A DNA stretch of 64,000 bases from Treponema berlinense (GTDB taxonomy: Bacteria > Spirochaetota > Spirochaetia > Treponematales > Treponemataceae). Of this stretch, positions 51,922 to 60,720 are shown piece after piece. How positions within the stretch are numbered: the first letter of the stretch is position 1; every line of letters starts with the position of its first letter. The translations under genes and the position numbers were made by a program. Under the pieces are notes generated by a model. It was not told where the DNA came from. It ran no database searches and worked only from the letters and a program-made list of their open reading frames with translations. Where the stretch lies: positions 1-64,000 of the forward strand of contig NZ_FUXC01000005.1 in assembly GCF_900167025.1 (NCBI RefSeq), written 5' to 3'.

Positions 51922-52287
51922 ATGTCGAAAAAAATTCTTGCTGTTGATGATTCAGTTTCTATAAGAAAGAGTATTTCTTTTATTTTGGGTCAGGAAGGCT
52001 ATGAAATTGTAGAAGCCGAGGACGGAGTTGACGGACTGGCAAAAGCAAAGACTGATAAATTCAATTTAATCATTACAGATATAAACATGCCGAATATGGA
52101 CGGAATTGAGTTTACAAAAGAACTCAGAAAAACCGACGGTTATAAGTTTACGCCGATAATCGCCCTTACGACAGAAAATCAGTCGTCAAAAATGGAAGAA
52201 GGCAAGGCTGCTGGAGCGACCGGCTGGATTGTAAAACCATTTACTTCAGAAAAACTTATTGCCATTGTCAAAAAAATAATCGGATAA
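51922..52287 (+). CDS. cheY: Chemotaxis response regulator CheY
   Basis: 121 residues, a stand-alone receiver: acidic pair V-D-D-S, phospho-Asp53 (L-I-I-T-D-I-N-M-P), conserved Thr in A-L-T-T-E-N and Lys in I-V-K-P-F. It signals to the flagellar switch. GGAGA lies eight bases upstream. 67 bp after cheB, 26 bp before the receptor gene. Confidence 0.9.
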   Translation: MSKKILAVDDSVSIRKSISFILGQEGYEIVEAEDGVDGLAKAKTDKFNLIITDINMPNMDGIEFTKELRKTDGYKFTPIIALTTENQSSKMEEGKAAGATGWIVKPFTSEKLIAIVKKIIG

Positions 52288-52313
52288 AATATATCTTTTA
52301 GTGAGAGGTCTTT

Positions 52314-54401
52314 ATGAAAAGTATTCGCCATGCAGTTACCGGATTTGTTGCGCTTGTTTCGTTGTTTTTAGGAATTTCATTAGCTGGGATTTCAATATTT
52401 TTTGCCAGCGACGCAGTAGATATTACAACCAATCATGGAATAAGTTCTCTTATTCATACAACAAAAAAACTTGCGGCTAAAGAGATTCAGGCAAATATTG
52501 ATGTTGTAAATGCGCTTGCAAGCCGCGAAGATTTACGCTCAAACCTCTCTATAAAAGAAAAAGCTCTTATTTTAAGAGGCGCCGAAAAGAATTTTTATGG
52601 AGCAAATTATTTTGTTCTGGCAGACAAAGACGGACACGGATACACATCAAACGGAAACAGATGCGAAATTCAGGAACGCGGATATTTTAAACAGGCAATA
52701 ACCGGAAAATCTGCAGTTGACGGTCCTGTAATTGCAAAAACGACAGGAGCGCTTGCGCTTTATTTTGCAGTTCCGCTGCGTGACGAAAAAGACAATATTT
52801 CTGGAATTCTTGCAATGAAGACAAATACAAGCCTTTTGGATGACTTTACGGAAGGCATGGAGTTTGTTAAGGGGACAGAGTCTTTTATAATCAGCAGAAA
52901 AGACGGAATTTTGATTGCAAATACAATTGAGGCGGCAAAAGGAAGAAATTCGACTTTTGAAGCGCTTTCAATGGAAAATAATATTTTTAAAAATCTTGCT
53001 AGCATTAGCAAAAAGATGATGAATGGTGAATCCAGAATTGAAAAAATAAAATTTTACGGACAAAAGTATTACACGGCATATTCTTCAATTGGAGATGAAA
53101 AAATCTCGACAGACTGGGCCTTTGCGATGATGGTTCCAGAAAAAGCGTTTATGGGTTCTGTCGATATGATGAAAATTCTTATGCTTGTAGTAACTCTGAT
53201 TTTTATTGTCGGTTCAGTGATTATTTCATGGATTTATGCCTCATCAATTTCAAAGCCGCTCAATAGCATACGTGACGCGCTTTCAAACTTTTCGAGAGGA
53301 AATCTTATAATAAAAAAAGAAGATTTAAAGCTTGTTGAAAAACTCAAAAACCGCAAGGATGAGCTTGGCGATATGACTAATGCGCTTTCAAACATGGTTA
53401 CTTCGCTTATAAAAACGATTCAGTCTGTACGCGAATCCGCAATGAATGTTCGTGCAGGCGGTGAACAGCTTTCTTCTTCAAGCCAGGCTGTTTCTTCCGG
53501 GGCAAGTGAACAGGCCGCTTCTACCGAAGAAATGAGCGCGACGATGGAGCAGATGACGAGCAATATTCGTCAGACGGCGGACAATGCGGCAAAAACAAGC
53601 CAGATTGCCGCAAAAACGAATGCAGACAGCGAAGCCGGCGGTCTTGCCGTAAACGAGGCTGTAGAAGCTGTAAAAACAATTTCTGAAAAAATCGGTGTAA
53701 TCGAAGACATTGCCGGACAGACAAATATGCTCGCCCTTAACGCTGCAATTGAGGCGGCTAGAGCAGGAGATGCAGGTAAAGGCTTTGCGGTTGTTGCAAG
53801 CGAAGTTAGAAAACTTGCAGAACGCACACAGGCATCTGCCGCAGAAATCGGTAAAATTTCTGCCCACACTTTGGCAACAGCAGAAAATGCAGGAAAAATG
53901 ATTGGCGGACTTGTTCCTTCAATCGAAGAAACTTCAATGCTTATTCAGGAAATCGCAACTGCAAGCCGCGAACAGGACAACGGAGCTCAGCAGGTTTCTA
54001 CGGCAATTGTCCAGCTTGACAGTGTTGTTCAGCAGAATGCAAGTGCCGCCGAAGAAATGGCAGCTATGGCGGAAGAACTCAGTTCCGAAGCTCATAAACT
54101 TGTTCAGACGATTGCTTTCTTTAAGACTCCGGACGAATTTAACCAGAATGCGGCAGAAACCGAGGAAATGCTCAAAACTTCTGTAGAAAAACCGGACGAA
54201 CCAAAAAAACAGGAAAAAGAAGACAAAACTGAACTTAAAAAGCCTGCCGAAAAAAAGGAAGCTGAAGAAAAAATAAAAGAAAAGGTTCAAAAAAAGGAAG
54301 AAAAAACTTCTGAAAAACCGAAGGACAATCCGATTTCGGGAACTGTTGTTCGAAAAACAACCGCCGATTTAATTAAAGACGCGGATTTTGAGGAATTTTA
54401 A
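52314..54401 (+). CDS. Methyl-accepting chemotaxis receptor (dCache type)
   Basis: 695 residues. TM1 at about 8-32, a periplasmic double-Cache sensor (about 35-280; [23 protein letters not shown]), TM2 at about 285-308, HAMP to about 360, then a signalling domain with a normal tip [20 protein letters not shown] (about 465-485). A Lys/Glu-rich tail of about 75 residues ends in F-E-E-F, possibly for CheR/CheB tethering. Cache sensors bind small metabolites; the ligand is unknown. Confidence 0.9.
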   Translation: MKSIRHAVTGFVALVSLFLGISLAGISIFFASDAVDITTNHGISSLIHTTKKLAAKEIQANIDVVNALASREDLRSNLSIKEKALILRGAEKNFYGANYFVLADKDGHGYTSNGNRCEIQERGYFKQAITGKSAVDGPVIAKTTGALALYFAVPLRDEKDNISGILAMKTNTSLLDDFTEGMEFVKGTESFIISRKDGILIANTIEAAKGRNSTFEALSMENNIFKNLASISKKMMNGESRIEKIKFYGQKYYTAYSSIGDEKISTDWAFAMMVPEKAFMGSVDMMKILMLVVTLIFIVGSVIISWIYASSISKPLNSIRDALSNFSRGNLIIKKEDLKLVEKLKNRKDELGDMTNALSNMVTSLIKTIQSVRESAMNVRAGGEQLSSSSQAVSSGASEQAASTEEMSATMEQMTSNIRQTADNAAKTSQIAAKTNADSEAGGLAVNEAVEAVKTISEKIGVIEDIAGQTNMLALNAAIEAARAGDAGKGFAVVASEVRKLAERTQASAAEIGKISAHTLATAENAGKMIGGLVPSIEETSMLIQEIATASREQDNGAQQVSTAIVQLDSVVQQNASAAEEMAAMAEELSSEAHKLVQTIAFFKTPDEFNQNAAETEEMLKTSVEKPDEPKKQEKEDKTELKKPAEKKEAEEKIKEKVQKKEEKTSEKPKDNPISGTVVRKTTADLIKDADFEEF

Positions 54402-54407
54402 ACGCAG

Positions 54408-54839
54408 ATGAAAAATTCATTTTTAACGTTTTTATTGGATTCAAATATTTGCGCAGTAGAAATTACAAATGTTCTCGAAGTTCTGAATTATGGAAATTTT
54501 ACGATAATGCCCGGCGCCAAAAATTATATTGAAGGACTGATTTATTCTCGTGAACAGGGAATTACGGTTATCAATTTGCGAAAAAAATTTGGCTTAAAAG
54601 AAAAAGAGCCGGACAAAAATACAAAAATTATCGTTATTTCCGTAAAAAAACAGGAAGGCGAGAGCGAAAAAATAACGCTTTACGGTTTAGTTGCAGATCA
54701 GGTTTTGGACGTTCAGAATCTTGAAGAAGATGATGAAGTTGAGGCAAGGTGCAAAATTTCAATTCCTAGAGAAAATATAAAAAAAATCTTGAAATTTGAA
54801 GATAAAAATATTTTTATTCTTGGTCTTGAAGATTTGTAA
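54408..54839 (+). CDS. Second CheW-like coupling protein
   Basis: 143 residues with one CheW domain (F-L-L-D-S-N-I-C-A-V-E-I-T-N-V-L-E-V, Y-I-E-G-L-I-Y-S-R-E-Q-G-I-T-V-I-N-L-R, G-L-V-A-D-Q-V-L-D-V). It begins 7 bp after the receptor stop, so it should pair with that receptor. It diverges from the first CheW at 46680. Confidence 0.85.
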   Translation: MKNSFLTFLLDSNICAVEITNVLEVLNYGNFTIMPGAKNYIEGLIYSREQGITVINLRKKFGLKEKEPDKNTKIIVISVKKQEGESEKITLYGLVADQVLDVQNLEEDDEVEARCKISIPRENIKKILKFEDKNIFILGLEDL

Positions 54840-54970
54840 ATAATTTGTCAGAATTCAACAGACGCTTTTTAAGGCGAAATAATTTTGTTAAAAATGACGG
54901 CGTAATTTTATTGACCTTACAAAGTCATTTTTATATCTTTAAAGTAATACTTATTGGAGGCTATTAAAAA

Positions 54971-55786
54971 ATGGCAAAAGCATTTGAAATGAAAGACTTT
55001 GACCTTACTGGCAAAGTAGCTTGGGTTACAGGCGCTTCTTATGGCATCGGTTTTGCAATTGCAAAGGCATTCCATGCTGCTGGCGCAAAAATCGTTTTTA
55101 ACGACCGTGGACAGGAACAGCTTGATAAAGGTTTTGCAAACTACAAAGAAAACGGAATGAACGACGTACACGGATATATCTGTGATGTTACAAAAGAAGA
55201 TCAGGTTATCGAAACTGTTAAAAAAATCGAAAAAGATGTTGGCGTTGTAGATATTCTTGTAAACAATGCTGGTATCATCAAGAGAATTCCAATGACAGAA
55301 ATGTCAGCAGAAGATTTCCGCGCTGTAATCGATGTAGACCTTAACGCTCCATTCATCGTTTCAAAAGCAGTAATTCCTGGAATGATTAAAAAGGGACACG
55401 GAAAAATCATCAACATCTGTTCAATGATGTCAGAACTTGGACGCGAAACTGTATCTGCTTACGCAGCTGCAAAGGGCGGACTTAAAATGCTTACAAAGAA
55501 CATCTGTTCTGAATACGGTGCAGACAACATCCAGTGTAACGGAATTGGACCTGGATACATTGCAACACCACAGACAGCACCACTTCGCGAAAAACAGCCT
55601 GACGGCTCACGCCACCCATTCGACCAGTTTATTTGCGGACGCACACCGGCAGGACGCTGGCTCGACCCAGAAGAACTTGCAGGTCCGGCAGTATTCTTGG
55701 CTTCTGATGCATCAAACGCAGTAAACGGACACATCTTGTACGTTGACGGCGGTATTCTTGCATATATCGGAAAACAGCCTAAATAA
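54971..55786 (+). CDS. SDR oxidoreductase, gluconate 5-dehydrogenase-like
   Basis: 271 residues, classical short-chain dehydrogenase: T-G-A-S-Y-G-I-G (about 20), N-N-A-G (about 98), catalytic Ser in I-N-I-C-S-M and S-A-Y-A-A-A-K (about 164-170). The ending Y-V-D-G-G-I-L-A-Y-I-G-K matches gluconate 5-dehydrogenase / 2-deoxygluconate dehydrogenase types. It reduces 5-ketogluconate or a similar uronate-derived sugar acid with NAD(P)H. GGAGG at 54955-54959 is strong. Codon use is unlike the neighbours: many AAC, ATC, GGA and CGC codons, the pattern of a highly expressed gene. Confidence 0.85.
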   Translation: MAKAFEMKDFDLTGKVAWVTGASYGIGFAIAKAFHAAGAKIVFNDRGQEQLDKGFANYKENGMNDVHGYICDVTKEDQVIETVKKIEKDVGVVDILVNNAGIIKRIPMTEMSAEDFRAVIDVDLNAPFIVSKAVIPGMIKKGHGKIINICSMMSELGRETVSAYAAAKGGLKMLTKNICSEYGADNIQCNGIGPGYIATPQTAPLREKQPDGSRHPFDQFICGRTPAGRWLDPEELAGPAVFLASDASNAVNGHILYVDGGILAYIGKQPK

Positions 55787-55806
55787 GCAATAATGCAATG
55801 ATTTGA

Positions 55807-55841
55807 AAAAGCACTCCATCAATCGGGGTGCTTTTTTTTTA
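55807..55841 (+). terminator. Terminator after the SDR gene
   Basis: AAAGCACTCC (55808-55817) pairs with GGGGTGCTTT (from 55825) with one G-T pair and leads into ten T. Typical rho-independent form. Confidence 0.85.
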
Positions 55842-55925
55842 TAAATCAATATGGTAATGAAAACAAAATAAATCTTAGAAAGAAGATGTTCTTGAAACCG
55901 TAGTTTCATGAACCAGTTTATTCAT

Positions 55926-57128
55926 TTAATGATTCTGTGCAACACGGAAACCGAATGCAAGCCCAACTAAAGCGCCGCCTTTGTATCCGGAACAGCGTGA
56001 ACCTACGATTTCATTTAAATGGTCTCCGCCTCTAAGACCTCGTGCTGTAGAAAATTTATAAACTGAACCGTAAGGAACATCGTAGTCAAAACACCATTCA
56101 GGAACATTTCCGCTCATGTCGAAAAATCCTAAATGATTTGGAAGTTTTCCACCTGAAAGATGCATTCTTCTTCCAGAGATGGATTTTCCTGTTTTTGTTG
56201 AAAGCGTTGTGTTTGTATCATCTTGTCCTGTGTAAGTTTTTGAAGGTCCGTTTGAAGCGCTGTTTTGCCTTTGCCAGCAATATTCGTTTTGTTTTGTAGA
56301 CAAAGGAAACGATAATCCGTTCATTAATTCTGTAGCTGTTGTTTCAATTGCAGAACCAGTTTCATCTCCAGAAACATTTCTTCCAGAAATTGCAGTTCCA
56401 TCAAAGCGCTTTCGTGCAGCATATTCCCATTCTTTTACATAAGGAAGCCTGAAGCCGTCTGCATTTGTGTTAACATACGGATTGTCAACTTCTCCTGGTT
56501 TTATCGCATAATTTTTTAAATCATTGAAAGCAACTCCAGTTGAATCTCTTAAAGGTGTTTTAAAATCTTTGTCTGTGCAGTAAACTGGTTCAAGACCTTT
56601 CATTTCGCTTAATGCATTGCACCATACCATTACATCGCGCCAAGTAAGACGGCAAACAGGCATTTCAACAAGTTTTGGCTTTTCTCCTGGTTCTGACATA
56701 TTATTTTCATGTTCAACTTCGCCAAAAACTCCTTCAACGCCTTTATTTACAATCGTGTAGCCGTTGTTTTCTGCCCACGTTAAAACTTCATACCAGGTGT
56801 TGTAACTTGTTTCGTACATTGCAAGGCGGAATGGTTTTACATTCGTCGTGTAGGGAACTTCGAGTAAATCTTCGCCTAAAATAATTGAGTCTGAGGTTCT
56901 TCCATCGATGAAAGAAATGTCAATCATCGTGAAATTGGCATTTGTGTTGCTGAAAGTTACAGGTTGCTTTTCTGTTTTGATAATAGGCTCTGGTGTTTTG
57001 GAATCTTCTTCAGAACTGCTTCCAGAATCTGAAGAGCCAGATGTAGTAGTATCTGTTTCTACATTACAGCCTGAAAAAATTAGAAGAATTGAAATAAATA
57101 AAGTTGAAATGAGCTTAAATTTTTCCAT
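55926..57128 (-). CDS. SUMF1/FGE-fold lipoprotein
   Basis: 400 residues from ATG 57128 (the frame opens at 57164). The signal peptide ends I-F-S-G-C (Cys21), followed by an Asp/Ser-rich linker. The SUMF1 domain spans about 90-400: M-Y-E-T-S-Y-N-T-W-Y-E-V, P-V-C-R-L-T-W-R-D-V, G-F-R-L-P-Y-V-K-E-W-E-Y-A-A-R-K, M-S-G-N-V-P-E-W-C-F-D-Y and L-A-F-G-F-R-V. The sulfatase-activating Cys pair is absent, so it is not a formylglycine enzyme. Such folds (C-type-lectin-like) often bind ligands. Its own end is not biased like a retroelement target. Confidence 0.82.
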   Translation of the reverse strand: MEKFKLISTLFISILLIFSGCNVETDTTTSGSSDSGSSSEEDSKTPEPIIKTEKQPVTFSNTNANFTMIDISFIDGRTSDSIILGEDLLEVPYTTNVKPFRLAMYETSYNTWYEVLTWAENNGYTIVNKGVEGVFGEVEHENNMSEPGEKPKLVEMPVCRLTWRDVMVWCNALSEMKGLEPVYCTDKDFKTPLRDSTGVAFNDLKNYAIKPGEVDNPYVNTNADGFRLPYVKEWEYAARKRFDGTAISGRNVSGDETGSAIETTATELMNGLSFPLSTKQNEYCWQRQNSASNGPSKTYTGQDDTNTTLSTKTGKSISGRRMHLSGGKLPNHLGFFDMSGNVPEWCFDYDVPYGSVYKFSTARGLRGGDHLNEIVGSRCSGYKGGALVGLAFGFRVAQNH

Positions 57129-57347
57129 ATTTATCCTGTTTTTGCTAATTTTAAATTCTTGCAATTTTTTTATAATAATTTATCACATTTTTTTCAAAAT
57201 ACAATGGATTTATTCATTCATTGATAAAACGCGAATGGCTATACAGGTTTCAGATTCAAGGTTACGAACATTGTCGGAGCCTTGTTTTTGAATATATCGA
57301 AACTTTTTACAACACAAAGCGGATTCATTCTCACTGTGGTTTTATTT

Positions 57348-57560
57348 CTAATAATGCGGTGGCTTCCTATTAGGAATATCCCCTTCCATCGTATTCGACA
57401 TTTCGCGGATTCGGTCTGACATCAGTTTTATTTCTTTCTGAAGTTTATCAATAGTCTTTGCCTGTTCAACTGCAACGTTTTGAATCTGGTTTACAAAATC
57501 TTCCATGTAGGCTAATTTCACTTCGATTGCAGTCAGGCGGTCATCTGTTTCTTTTTCCAT
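57348..57560 (-). CDS. slyX: SlyX-family protein
   Basis: 70 residues: a heptad coiled coil through residues about 6-50 and the characteristic ending K-P-P-H-Y. SlyX proteins are small coiled-coil proteins of unproven role. It lies alone on the minus strand between the SUMF1 lipoprotein and the AAA gene, with 219 bp of non-coding DNA between 57129 and 57347. Confidence 0.75.
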   Translation of the reverse strand: MEKETDDRLTAIEVKLAYMEDFVNQIQNVAVEQAKTIDKLQKEIKLMSDRIREMSNTMEGDIPNRKPPHY

Positions 57561-57739
57561 ATCTTCTTTACAACTATTTTATCATATCACAAAAGAGCGA
57601 CCTGTGTGCTACAAAAGCACAAGACTGGCAAAAACATTTTCATTGCACGGAAAAACCGCACTTTGCAAGACAGTCCGGCTCTAAAAGCAAGGTTGGCAAC
57701 AGCGCAGTTGTTCGCGTTGTTGTTCCAGGAACCGCCACT

Positions 57740-59326
57740 TTATTCCACAATCTTCCATTCCACAAGGCTTCTTTCCTTTGTGGAAAAGCTTGCGCCGATT
57801 TTCACGATGCGTTTTCCGCCGGCTTCGTACGGTTTTGCGTAGCCGGACTCTTCTATCTGGCGCAGAGCCTCGTCCGCGCTTTTATCGCGCTTGAACTCAA
57901 AGATGAACACGTTGCCGCCGTTTTCAAGCACGCAGTCCGCCCTGCCCAGCGCGGAGGTTTCCTCCACCCTTGACCACTGGCCGAGCAGCGTGAAAACCAG
58001 ATAGAACACATTCTGGAAATTCTGCTCAATAACGCTGTCTTTCGTTCCTTTGCCGAACGTTGTGTACGGAAGCATTGCGAACAGAGCCTTGAACCGCCTC
58101 ATCACGCTTTCAATGTCGCCCTTCTTTATGTCGCGCGCGAACGAAACAACGTCAAGCGCGCTTGCGCTCTGGATGTCAAGAACGGCCGGCACAAGCGAAT
58201 TTATGAACGCGTATTTCACCTCGTCGTTCGGGTATTTCAGAAGGTACACGCCGAACTCGCGGTCGTAGCCCTTTATGGTAAGATAGCCGGTCTGGTAAAA
58301 AAGCGGAACCGGATCCGGATTGTCGTTCCTGTAGTCCTGAAGCTCCTGCGCCGTCGCCTCGATTCCGTTTGAAAGATCCATGTAGCTCATCGTGCTTGCC
58401 TTCAGTTTCTTGATAAGAAACGTTGGTGTTCCCGTGGCGAACCAGTAGAGCGAAAATTCTTTCGCATACAAAGCATTTATCAGGCTGAACGGATTATAGA
58501 CGCCTTTTCCGTTGTGATGGAAATGATAACCGTCGTACATCTGCTTAAGCTTCTGTACGCACTCATCCTCGGAAATCTGATTTTTTTCCGCCATCGCCTT
58601 TATTTCCGGCTCCAGGTTTGAAATCATCTCCTCTTCCGTGATTCCGCAAATTTCTGCAAACTGCTCATTCATCGAGATGTCGTTCAGCTGGTTCAAATCA
58701 CTGAAAATGCTCACCTTGCTGAATTTTGTAACTCCAGTAAGAAGCACGAACTTCAGGTTCTCATCAAGAGCCTTCAGCGTTATGTAAAGCCCTTTCAGCG
58801 TCTCCCGGTTGCTGCCTGTAAGCTCCTCGTTGTTCTGTGCGTCCAGAAGCGGCTTGTCGTACTCGTCTATCAGAACTGCCGCCTGCATTCCGGTTTTCTC
58901 CCGGGCAGTTTTCACAATGTTCATGAAGCGGCCGGCAAAGCGCTCCGGCTTTTCTGTTATGCCGTATTTTCTTTCATATTCCTCAAGCTGAAGGTTTATG
59001 CAGTCACCAAGCGTTTTCTTTTCCGAAAAATTGTCCTGCGCAAAATTCAGATAGATAACCGGATATTTTTTCCATGCGTCGGGATTTTCCTTTTCAAGCT
59101 CCGCGATTTTCAGCCCTTCAAAAAGCTCCTTTCTGCCTTCAAAGTACGCCTTAAAAGTTGAAAGAAGAAGGCTTTTCCCGAACCTGCGCGGCCTGCTAAG
59201 AAAATAAACTTGCCCGGTATGAACAAGATTGTAGACAAAATCCGTCTTGTCGATATAGAGATATCCGCCCTCGCGAAGTTTTTCAAATGTCTGAATGCCA
59301 ACCGGCAGTTTTCTGATATTCTGCAT
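57740..59326 (-). CDS. AAA-ATPase-like protein with C-terminal PD-(D/E)xK nuclease fold
   Basis: 528 residues. N-terminal AAA-ATPase-like domain: I-Q-T-F-E-K-L-R-E-G-G-Y-L-Y-I-D-K-T, S-R-P-R-R-F-G-K-S-L-L-L-S-T (P-loop variant, about 45) and Walker B A-A-V-L-I-D-E-Y-D-K-P-L-L-D. The C-terminal DUF1703-type segment F-I-F-E-F-K-R-D-K-S (about 477) carries the E-x-K of a nuclease fold. Members occur in many copies in gut treponemes and Bacteroidetes; function unproven, possibly defence or mobility. Its codons are richer in G and C than those of its neighbours, which suggests acquisition. The 180 bp from 57561 to 57739 shows nothing recognisable. Confidence 0.78.
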   Translation of the reverse strand: MQNIRKLPVGIQTFEKLREGGYLYIDKTDFVYNLVHTGQVYFLSRPRRFGKSLLLSTFKAYFEGRKELFEGLKIAELEKENPDAWKKYPVIYLNFAQDNFSEKKTLGDCINLQLEEYERKYGITEKPERFAGRFMNIVKTAREKTGMQAAVLIDEYDKPLLDAQNNEELTGSNRETLKGLYITLKALDENLKFVLLTGVTKFSKVSIFSDLNQLNDISMNEQFAEICGITEEEMISNLEPEIKAMAEKNQISEDECVQKLKQMYDGYHFHHNGKGVYNPFSLINALYAKEFSLYWFATGTPTFLIKKLKASTMSYMDLSNGIEATAQELQDYRNDNPDPVPLFYQTGYLTIKGYDREFGVYLLKYPNDEVKYAFINSLVPAVLDIQSASALDVVSFARDIKKGDIESVMRRFKALFAMLPYTTFGKGTKDSVIEQNFQNVFYLVFTLLGQWSRVEETSALGRADCVLENGGNVFIFEFKRDKSADEALRQIEESGYAKPYEAGGKRIVKIGASFSTKERSLVEWKIVE

Positions 59327-59377
59327 GGAATCATTATAGCATAAAAAAACGAGTTTTACAGGTTATTGGCAGAAGAT

Positions 59378-59602
59378 TTAGAATAATATTTGGCGATATA
59401 CAATTTTCTCGTGTACATTATACAACTGACTAAAGTTCTCCTTGCCTATAAGTCCGCCTATTTTGTTATTTTGTGAAAAGACAAGTCGGAATTGATTTTC
59501 AGGTTGGCTTCTATAACAACAGGCGCAAATTAAAACATTAACTTTATTTTCTGTTACAACAAAATAAAAATTGCAGATTTTCCATCCTTCCAGCATAAAC
59601 AA
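59378..59602 (-). other. Short unassigned ORF in a decayed zone
   Basis: A 74-residue frame with plausible but unrecognised sequence (W-K-I-C-N-F-Y-F-V-V-T-E-N, I-G-G-L-I-G-K-E-N-F-S-Q-L). I see no signal, membrane segment or family. Ribosome binding site unclear. It may be a relic of a larger gene. The rest of 59327-59934 holds no convincing gene. Confidence 0.2.
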
Positions 59603-59709
59603 ATCAATAAAAACTTATTCAGCCAGGTGGTTTTAGTTCCTCTAAAAGGCTTTTGGAACGATTAAATAAGCGTGCCGGCAAAACTCCGCAAGGCTTTCTG
59701 CAAACCTTT

Positions 59710-59742
59710 GCAAGGCTTTTATCAAAATGTTAAAAGCCTTGC
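59710..59742. repeat. 12-bp perfect hairpin in a non-coding stretch
   Basis: GCAAGGCTTTTA (59710-59721) and TAAAAGCCTTGC (59731-59742) with a 9-base loop. No T run follows, so it is not a typical terminator. Partial copies (GCAAGGCTTT) lie 20-30 bases upstream. Confidence 0.5.
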
Positions 59743-59865
59743 AGCAAAGCTATAGCACAGTGCCAGAGTTATTATAAAAGCGTGTCAGAAAGATGACATA
59801 ACACTATAAGGCAAAAGCCATTGTTTTGCATCGTCAGCAAGGTGGAGCAAAAATGCCGAAATGCT

Positions 59866-59901
59866 GTAGAAAAAGCGGTTAGAACCGGACGACACACCTG
59901 T
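59866..59901 (-). pseudogene. Tiny relic of a second SUMF1/FGE-type gene
   Basis: On the minus strand CAGGTGTGTCGTCCGGTTCT is followed by AACCGCT. This closely matches 60729-60755 of the truncated SUMF1 gene (CAGGTATGTCGTCCGGTTCT, GACCGCT), which encodes G-M-S-S-G-S-D-R. The similarity ends just before the variable tail. Confidence 0.35.
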
Positions 59902-59934
59902 TCATCTTTGCTGAAGAATACCGTTTTTATTTTT

Positions 59935-60465
59935 TTATGCCCGGCTTTCGAGCATATCTTCGCTTTCAAGAATTTCTTTTAGGCTGTAATATGCTGTCGC
60001 GGCAGAATTCTGAACTTCCGTGCATTTGTATTTTGCAAAACGCGCTTCGTCAGTAAGTGCATACACCTGAAGAAATTCTTCTTCGTTTTTTTGTTTTTTT
60101 TCATTCAAATTAGGATCGGTTTCTACCCATGCTTTAAAAGCACTTAAAGTCGCAAAATCGTTGTAAAGAACTTCCTCTGGATGAAGAATTGAAACTTTGT
60201 TGTAGAATTTTTCTATTTTCCAAAGCGATGTAAAAATGCCTTTACCTTTTAAATCCTTGTCTGTAGAAATACTAGGATAAAGTTTTTTAAGGTAGTCAGT
60301 GTTTGTGTTGAATGAAAGGCGCGGAAGAAAAAATGCCGCCCTTTTTTCATTTTTTTCATACTGCCAGCAGTAAATTCCCAAAACCTGAACCTTTTCATAA
60401 GTTATACCAACAGGCTTTGAAACCACATCAACATATTCAATTTTGTTTGTTTTTATTTCTCCCAT
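59935..60465 (-). CDS. Hypothetical cytosolic protein
   Basis: 176 residues with no signal peptide or membrane span. Mixed alpha/beta, charged (Y-E-K-N-E-K-R-A-A-F-F-L-P-R-L-S; K-D-L-K-G-K-G-I-F-T-S-L-W-K). I recognise no family. It sits between the decayed zone and the truncated SUMF1 gene. The frame is complete and codon use matches the genome. Confidence 0.45.
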   Translation of the reverse strand: MGEIKTNKIEYVDVVSKPVGITYEKVQVLGIYCWQYEKNEKRAAFFLPRLSFNTNTDYLKKLYPSISTDKDLKGKGIFTSLWKIEKFYNKVSILHPEEVLYNDFATLSAFKAWVETDPNLNEKKQKNEEEFLQVYALTDEARFAKYKCTEVQNSAATAYYSLKEILESEDMLESRA

Positions 60466-60606
60466 AAAACCCTTCTAAAATTTTTAAAAATTCTTTTCAC
60501 AAATTCTTTCAGAAAGAATGCTCCAGCCAAGCCGCGGCCTTGAGCACAGCGTGCCTTGACCAGACGTATGGCTTACGCCTTCTTCCTGCTCCCTCTACAT
60601 ATAGGA

Positions 60607-60720
60607 CTACTGCGCGGAGCGAACAAGGCGGAAGCCATAGGTATTGTAGCGGTAGGACGGGCGGCTGTTGTAGTTCCAGTTGACCTGCACGTAGCTAGCC
60701 TCGTAGAACCAAGAACCACT
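60607..60720 (-). other. Candidate DGR variable region (VR) and adjoining hairpins
   Basis: After S-G-S-W almost every surface codon is NNC or NNT, as expected if AAC/AAT template codons were mutagenised at A: TTC TAC, AGC TAC, GTC AAC, AAC TAC AAC AGC, TCC TAC, TAC AAT ACC TAT. The invariant codons (TGG, CGC, GGC TTC CGC) fit the family end N-R/Y-G-F-R-L-V-R-S. A GC-rich end (CGCTCCGCGCAG) follows, as at known mutagenic-homing ends. Downstream (60511-60600) lie short stems GGC-GTAA-GCC and GCAC-GCT-GTGC. No reverse transcriptase or template repeat is in the window. Confidence 0.5.

Noticed and set aside
55926-56100. DGR variable region in the SUMF1 lipoprotein tail
   Set aside because: Codons there are ordinary (GAT, GAA, GGC, GCT) with no NNC/NNT bias and no GC-rich end.
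58050-58991. Plus-strand ORFs under the AAA gene
   Set aside because: Antisense shadows of a GC-richer gene with no recognisable features.
59860-59910. Template repeat for the 60607-60720 tail
   Set aside because: The similarity ends before the variable part, so it cannot be the template.
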